A DNA stretch of 25,304 nt. It comes from Aureococcus anophagefferens. Lineage: Eukaryota; Sar; Pelagophyceae; Pelagomonadales; Pelagomonadaceae. This document shows, in pieces, positions 8,097-15,319 of the stretch (position 1 is the stretch's first letter; each line of letters opens with the position of its first letter). Location: positions 1,861,214 through 1,886,517 of the forward strand of contig NW_008705562.1 in the NCBI RefSeq assembly GCF_000186865.1. The letters are read 5' to 3'. Made by a program: the position numbers and the translations under genes. Below the pieces are notes generated by a model. The model was not told the DNA's origin. It did not search any database and saw nothing but the letters and a program-made list of their open reading frames with translations.

Positions 8097-9292
8097 AGCC
8101 CCTGGACACGCACGAGGGCTTCGACGCGGAGAAGCTGCGGAACTACGAGCTGCGGAAGCTGCGGCGCTACTTCGCCGTCGCGACGTTCGACTCGGAAAAG
8201 ACCGCGGACGCCGTCTACGCGTCCGGCGACGGCGTCGAGCTCGAGGCCACGTCCACGCCGCTCTGCCTGAGCTTCGTCGAGGCGGACCAGGCCTTCGACG
8301 CGGCGCGCCTCCGCGACGCGGCGACGTCCGGCGACGTCGGCGCCTACGAGCCGCCGAAGGCCTACTGCTGCGCGGCGCGCCAGCAGACGAAAGTGGAATG
8401 CACCTTCGACGACGACGACGGCGCGGCCCGCGCCGAGGCCTTCGACCAGCTCCGCGCCGACGTCGAGCACGCGGCCGGGAGCCAATACCTCGCCGACAGC
8501 GACTCCGACGACGACGCGGACGGCGCCGCGCTCCGCGCGCGCCTCGGCCTCGGCCCCGCGGACGGCGGCGACGTCAAAACGTCGGGCGCCGCGGGCTTCG
8601 ACGACGACTTCTTCGGCGCCGCGGACGACGAGGTCGGCGCCGAGGACGTCGAGATGACCTTCGAGTCCTTCGGCGACGGCGGCGGCGACGCGCCGGCCGA
8701 GGCGACGCCGTGGGAGAAGCGCGAGCAGCGCGCGCGCGACCGCAAGGCCGAGCGCAAGCAGCGCCTCAAGGGCCTCAAGGCCGCCGCGCCGGAGAAGGCG
8801 GAGAAGAAGCCGAAGAAGGCGCGGCTCCTCGACGACGGCGACGACGACGGCGACGACGACGCGACGGGCTTCGACGCGCGCGACTTCGACGCGCAGAAGC
8901 TGGTCAAGGCCGAGAAGCTCGCGGGCAAGACGAAGCTCCGCGGCAAGCGCAAGCGCGACCGCGACGCCCTCCTCGCCGAGGTCGACCAGGCGGGCTTCGC
9001 GTTCGACGCCGGCGACGACCGCTTCAAGGGCCTCCTCGACGGCGACGACCGCTTCGGCGTCGACCCGTCCGCGGCCGAGTTCAACAAGACGGGCGCCATG
9101 CGCGAGGTCCTCGCCGAGCAGGCCAAGCGCCGCAAGAAGAAGCGCGAGGCCGAGGAGGACGGCCGCGCGGCGAAGCGCGCCGGCGCCGCGAAAACCGACG
9201 ACGCCGCCGCGGCGCCCGCGCTCGGCGACCTCGCGGCCTCGCTCAAGGCCAAGCTCAAGAAGAAGAAGAAGAAGAAGAAGGCGGAGCAGTAA
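7388..9292 (+). CDS. ESF1: ESF1-type nucleolar pre-rRNA processing factor
   Basis: 634 aa. ESF1 is a nucleolar protein of the small-subunit processome needed for 18S rRNA maturation. The N-terminus has the family pattern of short Arg/Phe repeats: DERFAHIASDPTF, then VKIDERFKGALDDKKF and PVDKRGKKVKK. The central domain includes the ESF1-like DQEWKHCRAADLLVVLRSLC, followed by LRNYELRKLRRYFAVATFDS. Long Asp-rich tracts interrupt it. The C-terminal NUC153 motif is clear at about 543-575 (DDRFKGLLDGDDRFGVDPS, then AEFNKTGAM). It ends in a run of eight lysines encoded by an AAG repeat around 9257-9280, which may vary in length. The start is the ATG at 7388. The next gene follows on the same strand after 71 bp. 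Confidence 0.92.
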
Positions 9293-9363
9293 GGCGCCTG
9301 TTCGGATTTCCTGGGGCAATGTGTGCAGCTTGAACGGCAACTTGCTCAGGAGAGAGCTCGAGT

Positions 9364-10437
9364 ATGGGCCTGCTAAAACTCTTGCTCCTGTTCGCATCAG
9401 CGCACGCGCTCGTCGCGCCGCGCCGCCACACGACCCACCACCGACCGCTGCGGGCGGAGAAGACCGGCCGCTGCGGTCTGCGGCTCCTCGAATGGCTGCC
9501 GTCGCAGAAAGTTCTCGTCACCACCGCGCGCTGGGGCTGGCGGGAGATCTGGCGGCTCATGATGTCGGAGCTCGCGCCGCAGACCGCAGACGGCGCCTAC
9601 GCGCGGCCCGCGCCGCAGCGGGGCACGGGCGCGACGCCCGCGCTCGACGCCGACGGCGCCTACGTGCTCTACGCGGGAAACGCCTGTCCGTGGTGCCACC
9701 GCGCGAAGCTCGCCGTCGCCGTCCGCGGCGCCGAGGCGCTGGTCCGCGTCGTCGAGCTCGACGACGACCCGGCGAAGGCACGCCGCGGCGGCTGGAGCTT
9801 CTCCGCGGAGTGCCCGGATCCCGTCTTCGGCGCCGCGGATCTCAAGGGCGTCTACGACGAGCTGGGGCTCGAGGGGCGCTGCACGGCGCCCCTGCTGGTC
9901 GACGCGTCCGGCGGGTTCGTCTCCAACGAGAGCGGCGACATCGTCCGCGCGTTGGTCGAGTACGCAGGGCCCGGGGCGGCGTCGGACGCGGACTTGAGGC
10001 CGGAGGCGCTCCGCGGCGCCATCGACGCGTGGAACGACGAGATCTACGAGTCGATCAACAACGGGGTCTACCGCGCGGGCTTCGCGACGCGGCAGGCGCC
10101 CTACGAGCGTGCCGTCGCTGACGTCTTCGCGGGGCTCGAGGCCGTGGACGCCGCGCTCGCGCGAACCGCGTTCGTCGCCGGCGACGCGCTCAGCGAGGCG
10201 GACCTGCGGCTGCTGCCGACGATCGAGCGCTTCGACGCGTCCTACGCGCCGCTGTTCCTGCGGACGACGAAGACGATCCGGGACGACTACCCGCACATCG
10301 CGGCGTGGAAGCGCCGCATGCGCGCGCTTCCCGGCGTCGCGGACACGGTCGACGTCGCGGCCGCCGCGCGGTCCTACTACACGAGCCTCTTCCCGCTGAA
10401 CCCGAGCGGCATCGTGCCCGTCCTGGTAACGGATTAG
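9364..10437 (+). CDS. Glutathionyl-hydroquinone reductase (Xi-class GST, ECM4/YqjG family)
   Basis: 357 aa. This family reduces glutathionyl-hydroquinones to hydroquinones using a second glutathione. The N-terminal thioredoxin-like domain has the catalytic motif CPWCHR (Cys108 nucleophile). Then come the family's SNESGDIVRALVEY glutathione-binding segment and WNDEIYESINNGVYRAGF with FATRQAPYE. The C-terminal helical domain contains LSEADLRLLPTIERFD and YPHIAAWKR. The leader (LLKLLLLFASAHA, then LVAPRR) is hydrophobic with a likely signal-peptide cleavage site and a basic Ser/Thr/His-rich stretch, suggesting import into a complex plastid or another ER-routed destination (inference). The stop TAG at 10435-10437 overlaps the opposing ATAD1 stop. 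Confidence 0.93.
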   Translation: MGLLKLLLLFASAHALVAPRRHTTHHRPLRAEKTGRCGLRLLEWLPSQKVLVTTARWGWREIWRLMMSELAPQTADGAYARPAPQRGTGATPALDADGAYVLYAGNACPWCHRAKLAVAVRGAEALVRVVELDDDPAKARRGGWSFSAECPDPVFGAADLKGVYDELGLEGRCTAPLLVDASGGFVSNESGDIVRALVEYAGPGAASDADLRPEALRGAIDAWNDEIYESINNGVYRAGFATRQAPYERAVADVFAGLEAVDAALARTAFVAGDALSEADLRLLPTIERFDASYAPLFLRTTKTIRDDYPHIAAWKRRMRALPGVADTVDVAAAARSYYTSLFPLNPSGIVPVLVTD

Positions 10438-11693
10438 TCGACCTCCGGCGCCCGGGGGGACCCGAGGGCCGTCTCGATGGCGGCGAAGCTCGACGCGTCC
10501 ACGTCCGAGCCGAACGCGTCCTCCGCCCCGGGCGCCGGCGCCCGGGGCGGAGGTCGGGGCGGCGGGTCGAAGGCGAAGCCGACCTGCTGGGACGCCTGGA
10601 AGCGGCGCGCCGCGTCGGCCGTGGGGAACACGTGGCGGAGCGCGTGGTCGAAGTCGCGCATGGCCGTGCGCCGCGGCGCCTCGTCGCTCCCCGCGCGCAG
10701 GGCCGCGGCGACCTCGCGCACGGGCCGCGTCACCGCCGCGCGGCAGAGCTCCTCGAGGTCGCTGCCCGAGAACCGCGGCGTCCGGTCCGCGACGTCCTCG
10801 AGGTCGACGTCGCCGTCGAGGCCGTCGCCCTTGAGGAGGATGCCCAGGATCTCGCGCCGCGCTTTCGCGTCCGGCAGCGAGATGCGGTACTGCTTCGGGA
10901 ACCGGCGGAGCACCGCCGGGTCGAGGTCGTAGGGGCGGTTCGTGCACGCCACGACCACGACGGGCCGCTCCGCCTCGTCGGGCGCGACCAACAAACCGTC
11001 GAGATGGCTCATGAACTCGGCCTTGACGGACACCGTCACCTCCGTCTCGCCGCTCGACCGCGACCGCAGGAGGCCGTCGACCTCGTCGAGGAAGAGCACG
11101 CAGGGCGCGAGCTTCCGCGCCAAAGAGAACGTCGCCGCGACGAGCTTGTTGCTCTCGCCGTAGTACTTGTCCGCGAGCGTCGACACGCGCACGTCCATGA
11201 GCGCCGCGCCCGACTCTCTGGCCAGGCCCCGCGCGACGAGCGTCTTGCCCGTGCCGGGCTCGCCGTAGAGGAGCACGCCCCGCGGCGCGCGCGCGAGCTT
11301 GGACGCGCCCGCGAACGCGCCCGGGTGCCGCAGCGGCCAGACCACGAGGTCCCGGAGCTCCTCGACGATGGCCTCCAGGCCGCCGACGTCGTCGAGCGTC
11401 GACGCGAGCGCCTCCGGGTCGACGACGGACCCGCTCAGCTGCGCCTCGTGGCCGCTGAGCCGCGGCGCGCGCTCGTGGCGCGCGGCCAGCGCCTTCGCGC
11501 AGGCCTCGCCGACGCCGGACTGGAAGATGGTGCTGCTGCCGGACCCGAGCTCCAGGAGCGCGAGGAAGGCGCGATAGCCCGCGTAGGTGATGCCCCAGCT
11601 CAGGACGACGCCCAGCAGGTTCGCCGCGAGCTCCTGGCTCACCTTCGGCGCGCGCTCCGTGACCTTGCGCTGCAGCGGGTAGAGCGACGACAT
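10434..11693 (-). CDS. ATAD1: Msp1/ATAD1-type membrane-anchored AAA ATPase
   Basis: 419 aa. Msp1/ATAD1 extracts mislocalised tail-anchored proteins from the mitochondrial outer membrane and peroxisomes. There is one N-terminal transmembrane helix at about 24-47. The AAA core has Walker A GEPGTGKT (144-151), pore loop KYYGES (176-181, where the family usually has KWYGES), Walker B LFLDEVD (200-206), sensor TNRPYDLDPAVLRRF (251-265) with the arginine-finger pair, and a C-terminal lid with FSGSDLEELC. The last 50 or so residues are a Pro/Ala/Asp-rich tail not typical of the family. The stop codon (TAA, 10434-10436) overlaps that of the convergent reductase gene. It shares a 128 bp divergent promoter with the glutamyl-tRNA synthetase gene. 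Confidence 0.92.
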   Translation of the reverse strand: MSSLYPLQRKVTERAPKVSQELAANLLGVVLSWGITYAGYRAFLALLELGSGSSTIFQSGVGEACAKALAARHERAPRLSGHEAQLSGSVVDPEALASTLDDVGGLEAIVEELRDLVVWPLRHPGAFAGASKLARAPRGVLLYGEPGTGKTLVARGLARESGAALMDVRVSTLADKYYGESNKLVAATFSLARKLAPCVLFLDEVDGLLRSRSSGETEVTVSVKAEFMSHLDGLLVAPDEAERPVVVVACTNRPYDLDPAVLRRFPKQYRISLPDAKARREILGILLKGDGLDGDVDLEDVADRTPRFSGSDLEELCRAAVTRPVREVAAALRAGSDEAPRRTAMRDFDHALRHVFPTADAARRFQASQQVGFAFDPPPRPPPRAPAPGAEDAFGSDVDASSFAAIETALGSPRAPEVD

Positions 11694-11821
11694 GTGAGGC
11701 TTCAGTGAGCGCGTCGGAAGCGCTGAAGATCACGTCGGAAGCGACCTCGCATACGATGCGGTCAGTGCACCACCGCGGCTCCGTCACCTGCATCACCGCG
11801 ATTTGCCACAGGCGCCTTGCT
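11694..11821. promoter_or_regulatory. Compact bidirectional promoter (ATAD1 / glutamyl-tRNA synthetase)
   Basis: 128 bp separates two head-to-head start codons, both of genes probably acting at mitochondria or plastids. CGTCGGAAGCG occurs twice in direct orientation, at 11712-11722 and 11733-11743, 21 bp apart (about two helical turns), a plausible paired factor site. No TATA box is evident. Confidence 0.45.
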
Positions 11822-13557
11822 ATGCGTCGAGCCATGCGCCAGCTCCGCCGCTTCGCGAGCGCGCAGACCGTGCGCTTCGCGCCGTCGCCGACGGGCGCGC
11901 TGCACGTCGGCGGCGCGCGCACGGCGCTGTTCAACTACCTCGTGCACCGGCGGGCCGTGCTCGAGGGGCGGCCGAGCGCCTTCGTGCTGCGCGTCGACGA
12001 CAGCGACGCCGCGCGCAACGTGCCCGGGTCCGAGGCGGCGATTTTAGGCGACCTCGCATGGCTCGGCGTCGAGTGGACCGCGGGCCCGCTGCGGTCGTCG
12101 GAGCGGTCGGCCGTCTACGCGGCGGCCGTGGATAAGCTATTAGCGTCCGGCGCGGCGTACCGCGACTTCGACGGCGACGCGGCGAAATGGCGCGGCGCAC
12201 CCGAGGCCGACGTCGCCGCGCGCGTCGCGGCGGGCGAGCCGCACGCCGTGCGCTTCCGCGTGCCGCGCGAAACGGGCGTCGCCGTCGAGGTCGACGACGT
12301 CGTCCGCGGCACGCTGCGGTGGGCCGACGTCAACAAAGCCTGCCGCGAGGACTTCGTGCTCGCGCGGCGCGACGGGCGCCCGCTCTACGTGCTCTGCTCG
12401 GCGGCCGACGACGCGGCCCTGGGCGTGTCGCACGTCGTCCGCGCGGAAGAACACGTGTCGAACACGCTGCGGCAGGCGCTCGTCTGTGTGGAAATCAAAT
12501 CTTCAACCCGACTTCAATTTGAGCGTAATTGAAAGAATTGCACCGGGCCCTTTGACTGTGCTTCGAGAACTCGATGAGAGCAATCGATTCGTCCAAAAAT
12601 CAGCCGAATCGACTTCGAATTGACCGAGATAGAGAGCTCTGAATTTTAGCCCCGACGTCCCAGCTCACTGTTTGATTTCCCACTCAGGTGCTCATGCTCG
12701 ACGCGCTCGGCGCGGCGCGGCCGACCTTCGCGCACGTGCCCCTCGTCGTCGACGCGGCGGGCAAGAAGCTCTCGAAGCGGCGGGGGCCCGCGGGCGCCGG
12801 CCCCGAGGAAGCAGCAGCCGAGGACGGGGCCCGCGGCCGGCGGCCCCGGAAGCACGCCTACGAGGGCCTCGGCACGGTCGCGGAGCTCCGGGCCGCGGGC
12901 TGCACGCCCCCGAACTACCTCGCGTCGCTGGGCTGGGCCCACGAGACGGCCGCGTTCGATTCCTTAGACGACCTCGCGGCGGCCTTCGACCTCGGCCGCG
13001 TGTCCAGGGCCGCGAGCGCGCACGACCCGAAGCGCCTGGCCTTCGTCGACGCGGCGTCGGCGGCGTCGCCCGCCGGCGGCGCCCAGGCGGCGGAGGCCGT
13101 CGCCGCGGCGCTCGCGCGCGCGCTGCCGACGGCGCGCGCGGACGCCGTCGCCGCGCTCGCGGACGCGGGGCGCCGCGAGTTCGCCGAGGACCGGCTCCCG
13201 GCGGGCCGCGTCGCGGACGCGGTCCTCGACGCGCTCGCGCCCGACGCCGCCGGCGCCGCGGCCGCCGTCGCGACCGAGCGCGCCGCCGCGGCCGCGGTCG
13301 TCGCGGCCGGCGCCGCGCCCTTCGACGGCGACGACGCCGCCTGGGCGGCCTACGTCGACGGCCAGGCCGCGGCCCTGGGGGTGAAGCGCGGCGCCTTTCT
13401 CAAGCCGCTGCGCCTCCTCCTCACGGGCCGGCCCCGGGGCGCGGACGTCCGCGCGCAGCTCCGCATCGCGCGCGCCGCCGCGGACGCGGGCGTCGCCGGC
13501 GCGGCGACGGCCGAGGACCGCCTCGCGGCGATCACGCGGCTCCTAGACGGGACCTAG
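11822..13557 (+). CDS. EARS2: Organellar (bacterial-type) glutamyl-tRNA synthetase, two exons
   Basis: Exon 1 is 11822 to 12475 or 12481; exon 2 is 12688-13557; about 507-509 aa. It charges tRNA with glutamate in mitochondria and/or plastids. Exon 1 has the class I FAPSPTGALHVGGART block (HIGH-type motif HVGG at 28-31) and EEHVSNTLRQ. Exon 2 resumes at LDALGAARPTFAHVPLV and carries the KMSKS-type motif KKLSKRRG, then NYLASLGW and the helical anticodon-binding region. The Arg-rich N-terminus (MRRAMRQLRRFASA) looks like a mitochondrial presequence; the frame also opens at an ATG at 11705. After KLSKR there is an insertion of about 25 residues (12783-12862) built on two 22 bp direct repeats (20/22 identical). 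Exons 1 and 2 are joined across an AT-richer, introner-like intron. Confidence 0.9.
12476..12687 (+). mobile_element. Introner-like intron in the glutamyl-tRNA synthetase gene
   Basis: An intron of 206 or 212 bp, far less GC-rich than its surroundings, with in-frame stops. It is phase 0 and ends CTCAG at 12687. It carries perfect 10 bp inverted repeats near its ends: GGAAATCAAA at 12490-12499 and TTTGATTTCC at 12671-12680. It is flanked by an 8 bp direct repeat with one mismatch: AGGCGCTC at 12474-12481 and AGGTGCTC at 12686-12693. The right copy supplies the 3' splice AG. The donor is either GC at 12476, which restores the exact family spacing (RQ then VLMLDAL), or GT at 12482, the first base after the left repeat, which adds two residues. 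Terminal inverted repeats plus a target duplication are the marks of introner elements. I infer the mobile origin; the exon boundaries are well supported by protein homology. Confidence 0.75.
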
Positions 13558-13590
13558 GCGATGCACGAGACGGGACCTAGGCGAAGCACG
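13545..13590. repeat. 23 bp tandem duplication carrying both convergent stop codons
   Basis: Two copies of a 23 bp unit (13545-13567 and 13568-13590) match at 22 of 23 positions. Each contains the palindrome CCTAGG. The synthetase uses the first copy for its TAG stop (13555-13557). The opposing GH28 gene uses the second copy for its own TAG (complement of 13577-13579). Confidence 0.9.
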
Positions 13591-15190
13591 GCGCCGGGTC
13601 GGCGCCCGCCGCGGTGCCGGAGCAGTACGCGCACGTCGCCGAGTCGGAGCCGGCGACGCGGACGTCGTCGAAGGCGATCCCGGTGATGGGCGAGTCGTCG
13701 AGGCCGAGGCAGGCGAGGAACGCGTCCTCCTTCTCGGGGCCCCGCGAGACGTCGACGTCCAACGCGGAGACGGAGACGCCGCGGATCACGGGCGTCGCGG
13801 AGACGTTGGTCCGCGGCTCGTCGTGCTCGTACCTAGCCGACGTGTCTCGAGAGCCGCCGGGGCCGCGGAAACGCCGGCTCGCGCTGGAGGCTGATCTGCA
13901 CCGCGGCGTTCGCCGTGCCCGTGAGGTTGCGGTACGCGACGTCCTCGATGCCGCCGCCGCGCGTCCGCGCGGACTTGAGCCGCACGGCGACGTTCGTGCC
14001 GTGGAGCGTGCTGTCGCGCACGGTCACCTAATGATGTTCCATCGTCTTCCCACCCGAAAATCGTCGCGGCCGCGGGACGCCGACGGTCGCGTTGCGGATC
14101 CAGCCGCCCGTCTCGGAGCCGATGCTCACGCCGTGGCCGGCCCTGAACGCGTTGCGCTCGAGGAGCACGTTCTGCGTCGAGATGTTTACCATGCGGCCGC
14201 TCCAGTCGCGGCCCGACTTGATCGCCACGCAGTCGTCGCCTACGCCGCGGCGCGTTTTTGTTTCGTTCCGGCGCCGGCCGCCGCGCACCGGTCTCGAAGA
14301 CGTTGTCGGCGACGTAGACGTTCCAGGAGCTGTCCGGGTCGCAGCCGTCCGTGTTCCTGCCCGCGTAGCCCTCGGCGGCCGCGGTGATAACCGTGTTGCC
14401 CGTGACGCGCACGTCGTCGCAGAACGTCGGGTGGATCGTCCAGAAGCCCGGCCGTGTGATGTGGAGGTCGCGCACCGTGAGGCCCCGGATCCAGAGGAGG
14501 TCGAGGAGCATGGACCGCTCCCGCGAGGCCTCGAGGTCGAACCAGAACGCGCCGTCGCCGTCGACGGCGCCGCCGCCCTCGACGCAGACGTTCTCGAGCG
14601 TCGCCCACGCGGCGCAGTCGTCCCAGCCGACGAGCGGGTCCTTGAGTTTCGCGCAGCGCGCGCCGTTGAGCAGCCCGGCGTAGGCCTCGGTCATGACGGC
14701 CTCGCGCCGCGTGTAGACGCGCTCGTAGTCGCCGAGGGCCGTCGACCCGCGGAGCGTCGCGTTGGCCTCGACGCGCAGCGTGAGGTTCGACCGCAGGAAC
14801 ACGGAGCCCGTCGTCAGCGTTAGACCCGCGGGCACGAGGACCGTGCCGCCCTCCGCGCGGTCGCCGCAGGCGTCGACGGCCGCCTGGAGCGCCCGCGTCT
14901 GGACGCCGTCGGACCCGTCGACGTAGTCGGAGACGTCGCAGAGCTTGCCGCGGCGCCAGCCCTCCGCCTCCGCGCAGCGCGGCGCGCCGACGACCTACCG
15001 CATCAAAATCTCTCGAAAATCGTCACGGCTGCAGGACGCTGCCGACGACGGGCTGCGGGAGCCGCGTCGAGCCAAAGGGGCCCGGCCCCGGCGGCGGCGG
15101 GGTGCTGGCCTGCGCGACGATCGCTGTGGCCTGCGCGACGACCAGCATCGCCGCGATGGTCGCGGGCATGATTGCGTTCTCGTGACCCAT
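13577..15190 (-). CDS. GH28 polygalacturonase-family glycoside hydrolase, five exons
   Basis: Exons, in transcript order: 15190-15050, 14994-14289, 14239-14091, 14027-13885, 13832-13577; 464 aa. GH28 enzymes hydrolyse galacturonan in pectin or related acidic glycans. All four family signatures are present and appear in order only after splicing: NTDG (261-264), GDDC (283-286), GHG (317-319) and RLK (348-350). The catalytic aspartates are in the first two. A signal peptide (PATIAAMLVVAQATAIVAQA) is followed by a Pro-rich linker, so the protein is secreted or vacuolar. Exon 2 starts VVGAPRCAEAEGW, continuing the open frame to the beta-helix. The start could be ATG 15190 or 15169. Introns are 55, 49, 63 and 52 bp. 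The third may begin six bases later, and the fourth has a GC donor. Confidence 0.88.
13833..13884 (-). other. GH28 intron 4 (52 bp, GC-AG)
   Basis: A phase 2 intron. The donor GCGCGAGC (13884-13877) resembles the next exon start GTACGAGC (13832-13825). The acceptor is GCTAG. Joining gives VQISLQYEHDEPRTN, the expected GH28 context. No GT donor in the right phase exists nearby, so GC-AG is favoured. Confidence 0.72.
14028..14090 (-). other. GH28 intron 3 (63 bp; GC or GT donor)
   Basis: A phase 0 intron ending CATTAG. GCGACCGT (14090-14083) recurs as GTGACCGT (14027-14020) across the acceptor. A GC donor at 14090 joins WIRN to VTVRDSTLHGT, as expected for the family. A GT donor at 14084 would add Ala-Thr. 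From 14084 to 14055 it is homologous to intron 1. Confidence 0.75.
14240..14288 (-). other. GH28 intron 2 (49 bp)
   Basis: A phase 1 GT-AG intron (GTGCGC to GCGTAG). Removal joins NVFETG directly to DDCVAIKSG, recreating the GH28 GDD motif. It has no clear flanking repeat, unlike the other introns. Confidence 0.85.
14995..15049 (-). other. GH28 intron 1 (55 bp)
   Basis: A phase 0 intron from GTCGTCGG to GCGGTAG. The nine bases GTCGTCGGC open the intron (15049-15041) and also open the next exon (14994-14986). The segment 15046-15014 is homologous to part of intron 3 of the same gene. In-frame stops (TGA, TAG) confirm it must be removed. Confidence 0.8.
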
Positions 15191-15319
15191 ACGCCGGGAA
15201 GAATCGGGCAGCCCAGACTGCAGTATGTTGCACATCAACTTGAGGCTCAAGGCTAAAAAGGTGCCGCCCTCGCGAGCGCCATCACGGCGGGCTCCGAGGC
15301 CGCTCGCGAGGCGCCGGCC
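15191..15319. promoter_or_regulatory. Compact bidirectional promoter (GH28 / PRPF3) with TCGCGA inverted repeat
   Basis: 129 bp between head-to-head genes. CCTCGCGAGCG at 15268-15278 and its exact reverse complement CGCTCGCGAGG at 15301-15311 form an inverted repeat, each half carrying its own TCGCGA palindrome. The second half ends 8 bp before the PRPF3 ATG. It could be a factor-binding site or a 5' UTR hairpin. Confidence 0.45.

Noticed and set aside
9257..9280. AAG repeat at the end of ESF1 as a regulatory repeat
   Set aside because: It is in frame and codes the lysine tail common in nucleolar proteins; similar Asp repeats occur in neighbouring genes.
9397..11934. 845-codon minus-strand ORF across the reductase and ATAD1 genes
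   Set aside because: Shadow of ATAD1 in another frame plus antisense of the reductase; low-complexity Arg/Ala protein.
12476..12687. tRNA or snRNA gene inside the AT-richer synthetase intron
   Set aside because: I found no B-box-like GGTTCGA sequence, no cloverleaf and no Sm site; the inverted repeats sit at the ends as in a transposon.
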